This document shows, one piece after another, positions 63,195 to 64,000 of a stretch of DNA of 64,000 bases. Within the stretch, counting starts at the first letter, position 1, and the number at the start of each line of letters is the position of its first letter. The position numbers were made by a program, and so were the translations under genes. The stretch comes from RUG705 sp934101175 (GTDB lineage: Bacteria > Bacillota_I > Bacilli_A > RF39 > UBA660), in assembly GCA_934101175.1 (NCBI GenBank), contig CAKOQC010000004.1:1-64000 (forward strand). The letters are read 5' to 3'. The notes under the pieces were generated by a model. That model ran no database searches. It had not been told where the DNA came from and was given only the letters and a program-made list of their open reading frames with translations.

Positions 63195-63223
63195 ATTATA
63201 TCATATGATTTGTGATATATCAA
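63195..63223 (-). promoter_or_regulatory. Promoter of tRNA-Lys
   Basis: Minus strand TTGATA (63218-63223), 17 bases, TATAAT (63195-63200). Confidence 0.85.
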
Positions 63224-63304
63224 GTAATTTTCAAAAATTTTTATTTTTTTTTGCTATAACAAGACATTTTATTACTATTTTAACTTTTAATAGTTACCAA
63301 TCCC

Positions 63305-63478
63305 CTACTTTTTAATGAACTTTCTTACTCTAACTTTACCTTTTTCTTCAATATGATTAGATGTATTTTGTGATGTAGAATTTATTGGTGACATCATTTT
63401 TTCTAGCTGATGTAATTTTCTTGATGTTTGAAGGGATAAATCAGTAATAATATTTTTTCTTATCTCTCTTAAATTCAT
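63305..63478 (-). CDS. Possible small basic protein
   Basis: A 57-residue reading frame beginning MNLREIRKNIITDLSLQTSR and ending RVRKFIKK. It is basic and helical, without a clear ribosome site. Could be real or chance. Confidence 0.35.
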   Translation of the reverse strand: MNLREIRKNIITDLSLQTSRKLHQLEKMMSPINSTSQNTSNHIEEKGKVRVRKFIKK

Positions 63479-63529
63479 ATTTTGTTGTAAAGTAGTTTAT
63501 ATTATATTTTTTTGTTTTTTGTCAAGAAG

Positions 63530-63566
63530 TAAAAAGAAGTAGATTATGATGTAATTTACTTCTTTT
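63530..63566 (-). terminator. Terminator of the small-exporter gene
   Basis: AAGAAGTA / TACTTCTT with a T run on the minus strand, after the relic tail. Confidence 0.8.
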
Positions 63567-63574
63567 TTTATTAT

Positions 63575-63599
63575 TTTTTTACTCCAAGCATATATTTTT
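63575..63599 (-). pseudogene. 25-base relic identical to the tail of the 51837 gene
   Basis: These 25 bases match 51840-51864 exactly. There they encode the last residues (IYAWSKK plus stop) of the 550-residue surface protein. Here they lie between the stop codon at 63624 and its terminator, in no gene. Confidence 0.45.
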
Positions 63600-63623
63600 T
63601 ATTTAACTTGATTTTTTATTTTA

Positions 63624-64000
63624 TTAATGAATTATATTATCTAATATGCCATATGAAAGTATCATCATTATGATACCAGCCATTATAACCCCTAGAACTG
63701 TATATAGCATAGCTTTCTTTTTATCCATATCTAGAAGAGCTGCTATTAAGCATCCAGTCCATGCTCCTGTTCCTGGTAAAGGGATACCTACAAATAGCAT
63801 TAAACCGATATATTGTAGTCTTTCAATTTGATCTTTTTTACTCATAGCTTTATTTTCAATTTTTTCAACAAATCCTTTGAAAGCTTTTCTTTCTTTTAAC
63901 CAATTAAATATTGGTGTTATTAGCCATAAGATGAATGGTATAGGAATTATATTACCTATAAAACAAATAATAAAGCTAGGTAGACCTGAAAGTCCTAATA
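63624..64000 (-). CDS. Small multidrug export protein (COG2426), partial
   Basis: The frame is open to the window edge, so the start is missing. Visible parts include LSGLPSFIICFIGNIIPIPFILWL, a basic linker with KAFKGFVEKIENKAMSKKD, and LMLFVGIPLPGTGAWTGCLIAALLDMDKKKAMLYTVLGV. Those features are typical of the putative small multidrug export family (PF06695). An internal ATG at 63845 is not the real start, because coding continues past it. Confidence 0.85.
   Translation of the reverse strand, partial: LGLSGLPSFIICFIGNIIPIPFILWLITPIFNWLKERKAFKGFVEKIENKAMSKKDQIERLQYIGLMLFVGIPLPGTGAWTGCLIAALLDMDKKKAMLYTVLGVIMAGIIMMILSYGILDNIIH

Overview
The window is very AT-rich chromosomal DNA of a low-GC Gram-positive bacterium from the Bacilli side of the Firmicutes. 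Genes pack tightly, mostly on the minus strand, often with ATGA start/stop overlaps. TGA is a true stop: lgt, yvlD and mreC end on it, and reading through lgt would run out of frame into trxB. So the code is standard (table 11), not the Mollicutes code. The gene set (SpoIIGA/sigma-E, SirA, alpha/beta SASP, YqfC/YqfD, a SigF-like factor, MreC/MreD, a wall-polymer initiating transferase) points to an endospore former, or a lineage that recently was one, with a wall. A reduced uncultured gut Bacilli lineage of RF39/RFN20 type would fit, but that is inference. No prophage, IS element, CRISPR array or rRNA was seen.

Layout. 0-10 kb: trxB-lgt-yvlD, rpsP-KH, thioredoxin, cvpA, RNase HIII, an MFS permease, and alaS with a P-loop kinase behind a T-box. 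10-16 kb: tkt-sirA-yneF (the B. subtilis order) and rplS-lepB-rbgA-yceD-rpmF. 16-21 kb: a sporulation operon (STAS, sigma factor, XRE regulator, YqfC, YqfD, an unknown), an exported protein and a SanA-like protein. 21-30 kb: a LysM protein with a dead amidase fold, GAPDH, prepilin peptidase and ComGB/PilC, with two pairs of SipW-class exported proteins around them. 30-43 kb: a DUF4015 hydrolase, gpsA, spoIIGA-sigE, comEA-comEC, a class B-like sortase, a five-domain Big_2 surface protein and a glycolipid glycosyltransferase. 43-64 kb: gltX, uppP, a GH31 hydrolase, a SipW cluster with two large surface proteins, SASP, thiI, mreCD, a TagO/WecA transferase, four tRNAs and a partial small-exporter gene.

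How the genes connect. Four promoters (sirA, the STAS-sigma operon, spoIIGA, and a second promoter of the sortase) share an unusual design: a Spo0A-box-like or TTGACA-like element, a 21-bp spacer and a TAATAT/TATACT -10. This matches the wide-spaced Spo0A-activated promoters (spoIIG, spoIIE) of B. subtilis and suggests one regulon joining sporulation entry, the replication block and a sortase. A different gapless 77-bp element sits upstream of both comEA-comEC and an unknown exported protein, tying that protein to DNA uptake. The SipW peptidase and at least five SipW-class proteins form a surface export system spread over about 30 kb.

Most novel points: the spoIIA-like operon has lost SpoIIAB and carries Glu where SpoIIAA has its phosphorylated serine; the 77-bp element; the wide-spaced promoter set; an unclassified structured RNA ahead of spoIIGA; and a 25-bp tandem repeat abutting the promoter of the Big_2 protein.
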